DNA of 23,590 bases from contig CATYJU010000032.1 of assembly GCA_958407995.1 (NCBI GenBank), positions 1 through 23,590 on the forward strand, read 5' to 3'. The notes under the pieces were generated by a model, which saw only the letters and a program-made list of their open reading frames with translations, made no database searches and was not told the origin of the DNA. The stretch comes from an uncultured Collinsella sp. GTDB taxonomy: Bacteria; Actinomycetota; Coriobacteriia; Coriobacteriales; Coriobacteriaceae. Shown one piece after another: positions 1 through 6,176 of this stretch. Numbering within the stretch: the stretch's first letter is position 1; the number at the start of each line of letters is the position of its first letter. The position numbers and the translations under genes were made by a program.

Positions 1-7
1 AAGTGCG

Positions 8-29
8 GAGGCGGGGCATGCCCCGCCTC
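8..29 (+). terminator. Perfect GC palindrome, possible terminator of the upstream gene
   Basis: A 22-nt perfect palindrome (GAGGCGGGG-CATG-CCCCGCCTC) can fold into a 9-bp GC stem with a 4-nt loop. The following TTACACC is a poor U-tract, so intrinsic termination is plausible but not clear. It may instead be the 3' end hairpin of an upstream transcript. Confidence 0.4.
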
Positions 30-97
30 TTACACCACATCTCTGCGCGCTACCACCTGTCCCTTTTTGGCAGGGAACGTTGCCCTGACGAGCGCGT

Positions 98-238
98 CGG
101 ATTCCCGGGCCGGGCGGCACAGGGGTTAAGTTTGTCGCGAGTTCCGCACGAGCCGGAGGCCACTTAATGTGGCCTCCGTGCGAGCCAGGACTGTAGAGCA
201 GCAAACTTAAACAGCGGGCCGCCCGGACCGGGAATCCG
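98..238 (+). repeat. Structured repeat element, copy 1 (upstream of rpsL)
   Basis: The outer arms 98-118 and 218-238 are complementary at 20 of 21 positions (mismatch G109/A227). Inside them the helix TTAAGTTTG (126-134) pairs with CAAACTTAA (202-210). They enclose a 67-nt core (135-201). The core starts TCGCGAGTTCCGCACGA, has an apical hairpin GGAGGCCAC-TTAAT-GTGGCCTCC (155-177) and ends AGGACTGTAGAGCAG. A second copy with an identical-length core lies at 17365-17529 in the same orientation, also before a ribosomal-protein operon. The apical and closing helices differ between copies by compensatory changes. This points to a structured RNA or a DNA cruciform. I do not recognise the family, and the plus strand is assigned only because both copies and the downstream operons point that way. 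Confidence 0.8.
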
Positions 239-267
239 CCCCCGCGCACCGAAGGGGATTCCTTTTG
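231..267 (+). terminator. Possible terminator sharing an arm with the repeat element
   Basis: GGAATCC (231-237) can pair with GGATTCC (256-262), with short inner CC/GG pairing. The stem is followed by TTTTGTGT. The same GGAATCC is part of the right arm of the upstream element and also pairs with GGATTCC at 99-105, so the two folds exclude each other. The U-tract is short and the stem only 7-8 bp, so activity is uncertain. Confidence 0.35.
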
Positions 268-297
268 TGTAGGCTTTGCGGAAATATACTCATTTTG

Positions 298-317
298 GGA
301 TACGCCCGGCGGCGTGG
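298..317 (+). promoter_or_regulatory. Ribosomal-operon leader motif, copy A
   Basis: GGATACGCCCGGCGGCGTGG matches the first 19 positions of the motif at 17581 at 16 positions. The first 11 bases are identical and the CGTG is kept. It can form a small hairpin TACGC/GCGTG. It lies just upstream of the rpsL promoter, so here it would act as DNA or belong to a longer transcript. Its function is unknown. Confidence 0.5.
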
Positions 318-321
318 TCTG

Positions 322-350
322 TTGACGGCACAGCTAACGCCACGTATCCT
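322..350 (+). promoter_or_regulatory. Sigma-70-type promoter for rpsL operon
   Basis: A -35 box TTGACG (322-327) and a -10 box TATCCT (345-350) are separated by exactly 17 bp, close to the bacterial housekeeping consensus. Transcription would start near 357, giving a leader of about 87 nt before the rpsL start. A second TATACT at 285-290 lacks a good -35 box. Confidence 0.6.
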
Positions 351-443
351 ATCGAACTGCGTGTTTCGTAGGGGGATGCTGACCCCTCGATTCAAGCCGT
401 TGCACTTTACAGAAAGCTGGAATCATTCGAGAAGGAGTACGCT

Positions 444-821
444 TTGCCTACTATTAACCAGCTGGTTCGCCAGGGCCGTCGTTCCGTGCCCAAGAAGTCC
501 AAGAACGCTGCTCTGCAGCACAACTCCCAGAAGCGCGGCGTGTGCACCCGCGTCTTCACCACGAGCCCCAAGAAGCCGAACTCGGCTCTTCGTAAGGTTG
601 CCCGTGTTCGCCTCGTCAACGGCATCGAAGTTACTGCTTACATCCCGGGTGAGGGCCACAACCTGCAGGAGCACTCCATCGTGCTCGTCCGCGGCGGTCG
701 TGTCCGTGACCTCCCTGGTGTCCGTTATCACGTCATCCGTGGCGCCTACGACGCTGCTCCGGTCCAGAACCGTATGCAGGCCCGTTCCAAGTACGGTGCT
801 AAGCGCCCCAAGGCTAAATAA
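444..821 (+). CDS. rpsL: 30S ribosomal protein S12
   Basis: S12 is part of the decoding centre of the small subunit and helps proofreading. The 125-residue product has the family's N-terminus (MPTINQLVRQGR) and the hallmark segments TTSPKKPNSALRK and GEGHNLQEHS. The start is TTG, fixed by homology of the N-terminus and by GAAGGAG at 431-437, six bases upstream. It is the first gene of a str-type operon with rpsG, fusA and rpsJ. Lys43, a streptomycin-sensitivity residue, is present. Position 88, usually Lys in the segment GGRVKDLPG, is Arg here (codon CGT). In other species K88R confers streptomycin resistance, so this could be an intrinsic trait. Confidence 0.98.
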   Translation: MPTINQLVRQGRRSVPKKSKNAALQHNSQKRGVCTRVFTTSPKKPNSALRKVARVRLVNGIEVTAYIPGEGHNLQEHSIVLVRGGRVRDLPGVRYHVIRGAYDAAPVQNRMQARSKYGAKRPKAK

Positions 822-846
822 GCCAGATAACGTTTTGATACTTTCG

Positions 847-873
847 CCGTGTGCCGTCTTGAGCGCCGCACGG
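847..873 (+). promoter_or_regulatory. Intercistronic hairpin between rpsL and rpsG
   Basis: CCGTGTG (847-853) pairs with CGCACGG (867-873), 7 bp with one G-U wobble and a 13-nt loop. It lies 22 bases upstream of rpsG. In E. coli, S7 represses the str operon by binding RNA in the rpsL-rpsG gap, so this is the natural place for an equivalent site. That role is inferred from position only. Confidence 0.4.
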
Positions 874-895
874 TAGACACTTAAGGAGATTTCAC

Positions 896-1369
896 ATGCC
901 GCGTCGTGCAGCAGCTAATCGTCGTGAGGTTCAGCCTGACGCCGTTTACAACAACCGCCTGGTGACTCAGCTCATCAACAAGGTCCTTCTTGACGGCAAG
1001 AAGGCCACCGCTGAGCGCATCGTTTACACCGCTTTCGAGATCGTTGCCGAGAAGTCCGAGGGTGGCGACGCTCTCGCTACCTTCAAGAAGGCTATGGACA
1101 ACGTCAAGCCCACGCTCGAGGTTAAGCCCAAGCGTGTCGGTGGCGCTACCTATCAGGTCCCGATGGAGGTCAACTCCCGTCGTTCCACCGCTCTGGGTAT
1201 CCGCTGGATCGTCAACTTCTCCCGCGCTCGCAAGGAGAAGACCATGGCCGAGCGTCTCGCCAACGAGATCCTCGACGCTTCCAACGGCCTGGGCGCTTCC
1301 GTCAAGAAGCGTGAGGACGTCTTCAAGATGGCCGAGGCCAACCGCGCGTTCTCTCACTATCGTTGGTAA
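896..1369 (+). CDS. rpsG: 30S ribosomal protein S7
   Basis: S7 nucleates assembly of the 16S rRNA 3' major domain and lies near the exit-site tRNA. The 157-residue product is full length (family about 156) and ends with the typical FSHYRW. It starts MPRRAAANRR and carries the conserved GGATYQVPMEV and RWIVNFSRAR segments. AAGGAG at 883-888 sits 7 bases before the ATG. A 74-nt gap separates it from rpsL, and 19 nt separate it from fusA, so they are surely co-transcribed. The gap upstream holds a hairpin that could serve autogenous control by S7. Confidence 0.98.
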   Translation: MPRRAAANRREVQPDAVYNNRLVTQLINKVLLDGKKATAERIVYTAFEIVAEKSEGGDALATFKKAMDNVKPTLEVKPKRVGGATYQVPMEVNSRRSTALGIRWIVNFSRARKEKTMAERLANEILDASNGLGASVKKREDVFKMAEANRAFSHYRW

Positions 1370-1388
1370 GTTAAGGTAAGGAACTAAC

Positions 1389-3488
1389 ATGGCTAAGCCT
1401 AAGTACAAGCTTTCCGATACCCGTAACATCGGCATCATGGCCCACATCGATGCCGGTAAGACCACCACGACCGAGCGTATTCTTTACTACACCGGTAAGA
1501 CCCACAAGATCGGTGAGGTCCATGAGGGCGCTGCCACCATGGACTGGATGGTTCAGGAGCAGGAGCGCGGCGTAACCATTACCTCCGCTGCTACCACGTG
1601 CTTCTGGAACAAGGACGGTAAGGACTACCGCATCCAGATCATCGACACCCCGGGCCACGTTGACTTCACCGCCGAGGTCGAGCGCTGCCTGCGCGTCCTC
1701 GATGGCGCTGTCGCCGTCTTCGACGCCGTTGCCGGCGTTCAGCCCCAGTCTGAGACCGTTTGGCGTCAGGCTTCCACCTTCAACGTCCCCCGCATCGCTT
1801 TCATCAACAAGTATGACCGCGTGGGCGCTGACTTCTTCAACGCTATCGAGACCATGAAGGATCGTCTCGACGCTAACGCCGTGGCCGCTCAGGTCCCGAT
1901 GGGCGCCGAGGACAACTTCTGGGGCGTCATCGACCTGGTCACCATGACTGCATGGGACTTCAAGGCCGACGAGAAGGGTATGACCTACCCCGAGCCGATG
2001 GACGAGATCCCGGCTGAGTTTGCCGACATCGCTGCCACCAAGCGCGAGGAGCTCCTTGACGCTGCTGCCAGCTTTGACGACGAGCTCATGGAGAAGATCC
2101 TCATGGAGGAGGACTTCACCGTCGAGGAGCTCAAGGCTGCTCTGCGCAAGGGTGTTCTGGCCAATGAGCTCAACCTCGTCTTCGTGGGCTCCGCCTACAA
2201 GAACAAGGGCGTTCAGGAGCTGCTCGACGCTGTCGTCGACTACCTGCCCAGCCCGCTCGACGTTGAGGCCGTCACCGGTACCGATCCGGACACCGGCGAG
2301 GAGATCCAGCGTCATCCTTCCTTCGACGAGCCCTTCTCCGGCCTGGTCTTCAAGATCATGACCGATCCGTTCGTCGGTAAGCTCACCTATGTCCGCGTTT
2401 ACTCCGGCCGCGCCGAGTCCGGCTCCTACGTTGTTAACGCTTCCAACGGTCAGCGCGAGCGCCTCGGCCGCATCCTCGAGATGAACGCCGCCGAGCGTAT
2501 CGACCGTGACGACGCTGCCGCCGGCGACATCGTCGCTTGCGTCGGCTTCAAGAACTCCACCACCGGCGACACCCTGTGCGCCGAGGGCAAGGAGATCGTC
2601 CTCGAGAAGATCGAGTTCGCTAAGCCCGTTATCGACGTTGCCATCGAGCCCAAGACCAAGGCCGAGCAGGACAAGATGTCCCTGGCTCTGACCAAGCTCG
2701 CCGAGGAGGACCCGACCTTCCAGGTGTCCACCAACCACGAGACCGGCCAGACCATCATCGCCGGCATGGGCGAGCTGCACCTCGAGATCATCGTCGACCG
2801 TCTGCTCCGCGAGTTCAAGGTTGACGCTAACGTCGGTAAGCCCCAGGTTGCCTATCGCGAGACCGCTGGTCACGACGTCGAGAAGGCTGAGGGCAAGTTT
2901 GTCCGTCAGTCCGGCGGTCGCGGTCAGTACGGCCACGCTGTCATCAAGCTCGAGAAGATGGAGGAGGGCTTCGGCTACGAGTTCGTCAACGCTATCGTCG
3001 GCGGCGTCGTGCCCAAGGAGTACATCCCGTCCATCGACAAGGGCATCCAGGAGGCCCTGAACACCGGTGTTATCGCCGGCTTCCCGGTCCTTGACGTTAA
3101 GGTCACCCTGTTCGACGGTTCTTACCACGAGGTCGACTCCTCCGAGGCCGCCTTCAAGATCGCCGGTTCCATGGCTATCAAGGACGCCCTCAAGAAGTCC
3201 GATCCGCAGCTGCTCGAGCCGATCATGGCTGTCGAGGTCGAGACCCCCGAGCAGTACATGGGCGACGTTATGGGCAACCTCTCCGGTCGCCGCGGCAAGA
3301 TCGAGGGCATGGAGGATCGCAAGAACAGCAAGCTCATCCGTGCCAAGGTGCCGCTGGGCGAGATGTTCGGTTACGCTACCGACCTTCGCTCCCAGACCCA
3401 GGGCCGTGCATCCTACACGATGCAGTTCGACTCTTATGAGCCCGCGCCCAAGTCCATCGTGGACGAGGTCATGAGCAAGAACGCCTAA
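1389..3488 (+). CDS. fusA: Elongation factor G
   Basis: EF-G is the GTPase that drives ribosomal translocation and, with RRF, ribosome recycling. The 699-residue product has the G domain P-loop AHIDAGKT (about residue 17), the switch segment with RGVTI, DTPGH, and NKYD as the G4 motif (most bacterial EF-Gs read NKMD). The domains that follow are the usual ones, ending near a conserved GRASYTMQF segment. AAGGA at 1378-1382 precedes the ATG. A tuf gene, usual right after fusA, is absent; rpsJ follows after 60 nt. The codons are strongly biased, as expected for a highly expressed gene, which also leaves long open frames on the other strand. Confidence 0.98.
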   Translation: MAKPKYKLSDTRNIGIMAHIDAGKTTTTERILYYTGKTHKIGEVHEGAATMDWMVQEQERGVTITSAATTCFWNKDGKDYRIQIIDTPGHVDFTAEVERCLRVLDGAVAVFDAVAGVQPQSETVWRQASTFNVPRIAFINKYDRVGADFFNAIETMKDRLDANAVAAQVPMGAEDNFWGVIDLVTMTAWDFKADEKGMTYPEPMDEIPAEFADIAATKREELLDAAASFDDELMEKILMEEDFTVEELKAALRKGVLANELNLVFVGSAYKNKGVQELLDAVVDYLPSPLDVEAVTGTDPDTGEEIQRHPSFDEPFSGLVFKIMTDPFVGKLTYVRVYSGRAESGSYVVNASNGQRERLGRILEMNAAERIDRDDAAAGDIVACVGFKNSTTGDTLCAEGKEIVLEKIEFAKPVIDVAIEPKTKAEQDKMSLALTKLAEEDPTFQVSTNHETGQTIIAGMGELHLEIIVDRLLREFKVDANVGKPQVAYRETAGHDVEKAEGKFVRQSGGRGQYGHAVIKLEKMEEGFGYEFVNAIVGGVVPKEYIPSIDKGIQEALNTGVIAGFPVLDVKVTLFDGSYHEVDSSEAAFKIAGSMAIKDALKKSDPQLLEPIMAVEVETPEQYMGDVMGNLSGRRGKIEGMEDRKNSKLIRAKVPLGEMFGYATDLRSQTQGRASYTMQFDSYEPAPKSIVDEVMSKNA

Positions 3489-3513
3489 GTTCGAGCTCCC
3501 TGTTACGTAATCC

Positions 3514-3530
3514 GCGAGAACATCTCTCGC
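3514..3530 (+). promoter_or_regulatory. Small hairpin between fusA and rpsJ
   Basis: GCGAGA (3514-3519) and TCTCGC (3525-3530) form a 6-bp stem with a 5-nt loop, ending 7 bases before the rpsJ ribosome binding site GGAGG (3538-3542). No U-tract follows, so it is not a terminator. It might affect rpsJ translation or mRNA processing. Confidence 0.3.
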
Positions 3531-3548
3531 ACTCTTTGGAGGTTTAAG

Positions 3549-3857
3549 TTGGCTACCCAGAAGATCCGCATTCGCCTCAAGGGCTATGATCACGAGGTCG
3601 TCGATCAGTCCGCGAAGCTCATCGTCGAGACCGCTCAGAAGACCGGCGCTCGCGTTTCCGGTCCTGTCCCCCTGCCCACCGAGCGCAACCTGTACACGGT
3701 TATCCGCTCGCCGCACGTGAACAAGGACTCCCGTGAGCAGTTCGAGATGCGCACTCACAAGCGCCTCATCGACATCCTCGACCCCACCTCGGGCACCGTT
3801 GATTCGCTCATGCGTCTCGACCTCCCCGCTGGCGTCGACATTGACATCAAGCTCTAA
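3549..3857 (+). CDS. rpsJ: 30S ribosomal protein S10
   Basis: S10 is a small-subunit head protein and also NusE, a transcription antitermination partner. The 102-residue product has the full family length and the N-terminus MATQKIRIRLKGYDHEV, so the start is TTG at 3549, with GGAGG at 3538-3542. The motif VRSPH appears here as IRSPHVNKDSREQFEMRTH. In most bacteria rpsJ opens the S10 operon directly before rplC. Here it closes the str operon and is cut off by a terminator, and rplC lies about 13.9 kb further on. Confidence 0.98.
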   Translation: MATQKIRIRLKGYDHEVVDQSAKLIVETAQKTGARVSGPVPLPTERNLYTVIRSPHVNKDSREQFEMRTHKRLIDILDPTSGTVDSLMRLDLPAGVDIDIKL

Positions 3858-3876
3858 GCGATATCGCTCATAGCTT

Positions 3877-3920
3877 AAAGGGCCCCGCTGCCGTTACGGT
3901 AGCGGGGCCCTTTTGTTTTG
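3877..3920 (+). terminator. Intrinsic terminator of the rpsL-rpsG-fusA-rpsJ operon
   Basis: A 17-bp stem (3877-3893 with 3897-3913, one G-U pair) closes a TTA loop and is followed by TTTTGTTTTG. It is very GC-rich and a textbook intrinsic terminator. It stands between the convergent rpsJ and birA, and on the minus strand it is followed by only a short T run, so it may stop birA transcripts weakly too. Confidence 0.93.
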
Positions 3921-3972
3921 AATGATGGTTTGGACTGCCGGGTAATGCTGCCGAGCCGATGACTGCGGCGCC

Positions 3973-4749
3973 CTAATCGCTTAAGTGGCGCAAAGACGCC
4001 TCCTCAAAATGGAAGAAACGCAAGCCGTCTTTCGTTTCGATGCACGCGCGACCAAAGCCATCGACCGTTTTAAAGATGCCTCGCGCCAGCTCGTCTCCAG
4101 CGGGGGAGCGGGCGATAACGTGCTCTCCAATCCAATTGAGGTGAGCGACATATTCGCCGTGGACGGGCGCGAGCGGTCCGGTGTTTTCTTCCATGGAGTT
4201 GAGGCGTTCTGCCCAGGCATCTACGGCGTCTATAACGGCGTGATAGACCTCATCAAGGAGCATGTCGACGGTAGGAACGTTTTCGTTAAGGTCCGAGAGG
4301 CCAATTGCCGCCAGGCCGCCATCGGGCACCTCCTGCGGCGTGTAGTTTACGTTGACGCCAATGCCGCAGACGGCGAAGGGCCCGCCCTCGTTGTCACGAG
4401 CCGCCTCGACTAAGATGCCGCCAAGCTTATGTCCTCGTGCGACGAGGTCGTTGGGCCATTTGAGGCCGATCTCGTTAGCAAGACCCTGCTTTTCGAGCGC
4501 CTCGAGCACCGCTAGGCCGCTGACGGCGGCAAGACCAGAGTACTTTGCAGGATTAACGCATGGACGCAGGACAATCGAAAGCAATAGGTTGCCGGCGGTT
4601 GAATCCCACTTGTGGCCGCGCCGGCCGCGCCCTGCTGTCTGAGCCCGGGCGGCAAGTCCTGTGCCGTGCGGCGCTCCCCGTTTTCCTGCTTCGAGCAGGT
4701 CATCGTTGGTCGATCCGGTTACGTCGACTATCGTTAAACAAGAATCCAT
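3973..4749 (-). CDS. birA: Biotin--[acetyl-CoA-carboxylase] ligase (class I, no DNA-binding domain)
   Basis: The enzyme activates biotin with ATP and attaches it to the AccB lysine. The 258-residue product starts directly with the catalytic domain. STN lies near residue 13, GRGRRGHKW at about 40-48 is the biotinyl-AMP loop, KWPND is at about 98-102, and HKLGGILVE follows. An SH3-like C-terminal domain probably occupies the last 50 residues. There is no N-terminal helix-turn-helix, so it should not act as the biotin operon repressor. AGGAGG on the minus strand (complement of 4761-4766) lies 11 bases before the ATG. It diverges from the fab-acc operon that encodes its substrate AccB, and the two share a 176-bp intergenic region. 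Confidence 0.93.
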   Translation of the reverse strand: MDSCLTIVDVTGSTNDDLLEAGKRGAPHGTGLAARAQTAGRGRRGHKWDSTAGNLLLSIVLRPCVNPAKYSGLAAVSGLAVLEALEKQGLANEIGLKWPNDLVARGHKLGGILVEAARDNEGGPFAVCGIGVNVNYTPQEVPDGGLAAIGLSDLNENVPTVDMLLDEVYHAVIDAVDAWAERLNSMEENTGPLAPVHGEYVAHLNWIGEHVIARSPAGDELARGIFKTVDGFGRACIETKDGLRFFHFEEASLRHLSD

Positions 4750-4842
4750 AACAGCTGCTACCTCCTAAGTTAATAAGGCAATCGCGCAATGGTGTCGAGA
4801 GATAGACACAATGTGAAGCCTTTGTCGCATTTGGACAATTTA

Positions 4843-4909
4843 ATGTTAACACGTCAACAACGACAAAAATGCGCTATCCTCTCTTGGTCGATGTAAACAC
4901 GTCAACAAC
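4843..4909 (+). promoter_or_regulatory. fab operon promoter region with paired operator-like sites
   Basis: ATGTTAACACGTCAACAAC (4843-4861) and ATGTAAACACGTCAACAAC (4891-4909) match at 18 of 19 positions, 48 bp apart. The first contains the imperfect palindrome GTTnACnnGTnAAC. Between them lies a -10 box TATCCT (4875-4880); a weak -35 would overlap the first site, and the start of transcription near 4887 would lie just before the second. This is a typical layout for a repressor. The site resembles neither the FapR nor the FabT consensus I know, and no regulator gene is in the window. It might also act on birA, which diverges from here. Confidence 0.6.
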
Positions 4910-4925
4910 TCAAAGGAGGTTAGTG

Positions 4926-5885
4926 ATGGGTTTCACGATTCTTGGAACAGGCTCGGCGCTTCCTGAACGCAGTGTTTCCAATGACGAGCTGTCTGAGTTC
5001 CTCGATACCTCGGATGAGTGGATTTTTACCCGCACAGGTATCAAGAGCCGCCACGTCTGCACCACCGAGTCACTTGACGACCTTGCCGTAGCGGCGAGCG
5101 AGCGGGCACTCCAGGTGTCCGGAATCGACGCGAGCCAGCTGGATCTGATCGTCTGCTCGACGACGACGGGTGACCACCTTGTTCCCGCTGAGGCGTGTGC
5201 CGTTGCTGAGCGACTAGGCGCGACGTGCCCTGCCTTCGATGTCTCGGCGGCTTGTGCCGGCTTCGTATTTGCGCTCGATGTCGCCGAGGGCTATATCGCC
5301 CGCGGTCGCGCCACCTGCGTGCTTGTCGTTGCTGCCGAGCAGATGACGCGCGCGCTCGACTGGACCGACCGCGCCACCTGCGTGCTCTTTGGCGATGGGG
5401 CAGGCGCCGCAGTGATTGGAGCTGGGGGAGACAACCCCCTTGCCGTTGAGCTTTCGACGGCGCCCGACGTCGAGACGTTGCGCGTATCCGGTCTGGTCGG
5501 CACCTCGCCGTTTAAGGCCTCTGCAGATAGCGAGAGCGTGCTGTCCATGAATGGCCGCCGCGTGTTCAAGTTCGGCGTCAACGCCATCTGCGACACGGTC
5601 CATAAGCTTGCGAGCGATGCGGGCATTTCGGTCGAAGACATCGACCATTTTGTATTCCATCAGGCTAACGAACGAATCCTGAGTCAGGCGGTCAAGCGCC
5701 TGGGCGTGCCAGACGAGCGCGTGGTTCGAACGCTGCGCGAGACCGGCAACATTTCGAGCGCCTGCATTCCCTTTGCGCTTGATCGACTGGCACGCACCGA
5801 CGCACTGAAAGCGGGCGACACCATTGCCCTCGTTGGATTTGGCGCCGGTTTGGATATAGGTGGCTATCTGCTTCGTTGGAAGTAG
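4926..5885 (+). CDS. fabH: Beta-ketoacyl-ACP synthase III
   Basis: FabH starts fatty-acid synthesis by condensing a short acyl-CoA with malonyl-ACP. The product has 319 residues from the chosen start. The catalytic triad is visible: Cys110 in SAACAGF, His245 in VFHQAN and Asn275 in GNISSA. The frame is open back to an ATG at 4869, but that lies upstream of the likely -10 box; the start at 4926 has AAGGAGG at 4913-4919 and gives the normal MGFTILGTGSALPE N-terminus. It is the first gene of the fab-acc operon, as in streptococcal clusters, where fabT precedes it. Confidence 0.96.
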   Translation: MGFTILGTGSALPERSVSNDELSEFLDTSDEWIFTRTGIKSRHVCTTESLDDLAVAASERALQVSGIDASQLDLIVCSTTTGDHLVPAEACAVAERLGATCPAFDVSAACAGFVFALDVAEGYIARGRATCVLVVAAEQMTRALDWTDRATCVLFGDGAGAAVIGAGGDNPLAVELSTAPDVETLRVSGLVGTSPFKASADSESVLSMNGRRVFKFGVNAICDTVHKLASDAGISVEDIDHFVFHQANERILSQAVKRLGVPDERVVRTLRETGNISSACIPFALDRLARTDALKAGDTIALVGFGAGLDIGGYLLRWK

Positions 5886-5937
5886 TCGCACATAGGAAAT
5901 AAAAACGCCCCTAGGGCACAAACAAAGGAGAACTACC

Positions 5938-6174
5938 ATGGCAGATCAGAAGACCTTCGAGCGCGTTTGCGACGTTATCCGCGAGACCGCCGGTCTTGAC
6001 GATGTCGAGATGAAGCCTGAGTCCACGCTCGAGGAGATTGGCCTCGACAGTCTGGGCACCGTCGAGATTCTCGTCGCCGTCGAGGACGAGTTTGGTATCC
6101 AGCTCGATACCGAGGAGAACCCCAAGACGGTCGGCGAGTTCGCCGATACGGTCGAGGCGGCATTGGAGAAGTAG
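5938..6174 (+). CDS. acpP: Acyl carrier protein
   Basis: This is a small acidic carrier that holds growing acyl chains on 4'-phosphopantetheine. The 78-residue product has the attachment motif GLDSLGTVE with Ser38. It is rich in Asp and Glu, as usual. AAAGGAG at about 5922-5928 precedes the ATG. A 52-nt gap follows fabH with a tiny GCCC/GGGC inverted repeat that is too small to be a terminator, and fabK begins two bases after the stop. Confidence 0.97.
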   Translation: MADQKTFERVCDVIRETAGLDDVEMKPESTLEEIGLDSLGTVEILVAVEDEFGIQLDTEENPKTVGEFADTVEAALEK

Positions 6175-6176
6175 AG

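Larger units (their letters stand above)
1..443. other. Non-coding region upstream of the str operon
   Basis: This 443-bp stretch holds no convincing gene; open frames on both strands here match no protein I recognise. It contains, in order, a perfect GC palindrome (8-29), a small hairpin CAGGG/CCCTG (71-75/83-87), a structured repeat element (98-238), a possible terminator that shares one arm with that element (231-267), a motif also found before rplC and rplB (298-317), a sigma-70-like promoter (322-350) and a small leader hairpin AGGGG/CCCCT (370-374/383-387) before rpsL. The gene upstream lies outside the window; rpoC would be usual but cannot be seen. Confidence 0.8.

Noticed and set aside
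98..238. Copy 1 as an ordinary riboswitch or T-box
   Set aside because: None of the consensus segments I know (T-box, cobalamin, c-di-GMP, SAM, group II intron domain V) matches the core; similarity was limited to general stem-loop form.
1371..3758. A 795-codon open frame on the minus strand across fusA
   Set aside because: It is antisense to a clear EF-G gene; strong codon bias (few A/T third positions) keeps the opposite frame open. The product is a low-complexity Leu/Gly/Asp/Val-rich sequence with no family.
4768..4795. A birA promoter TCGACA-17-TATTAA on the minus strand
   Set aside because: The spacing is right, but transcription would start inside or just next to the birA ribosome binding site, so the message could not be used as predicted.
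4869..4925. An N-terminal extension of fabH starting at ATG 4869
   Set aside because: It would begin upstream of the likely -10 box and add residues absent from FabH; the ATG at 4926 has a strong AAGGAGG.
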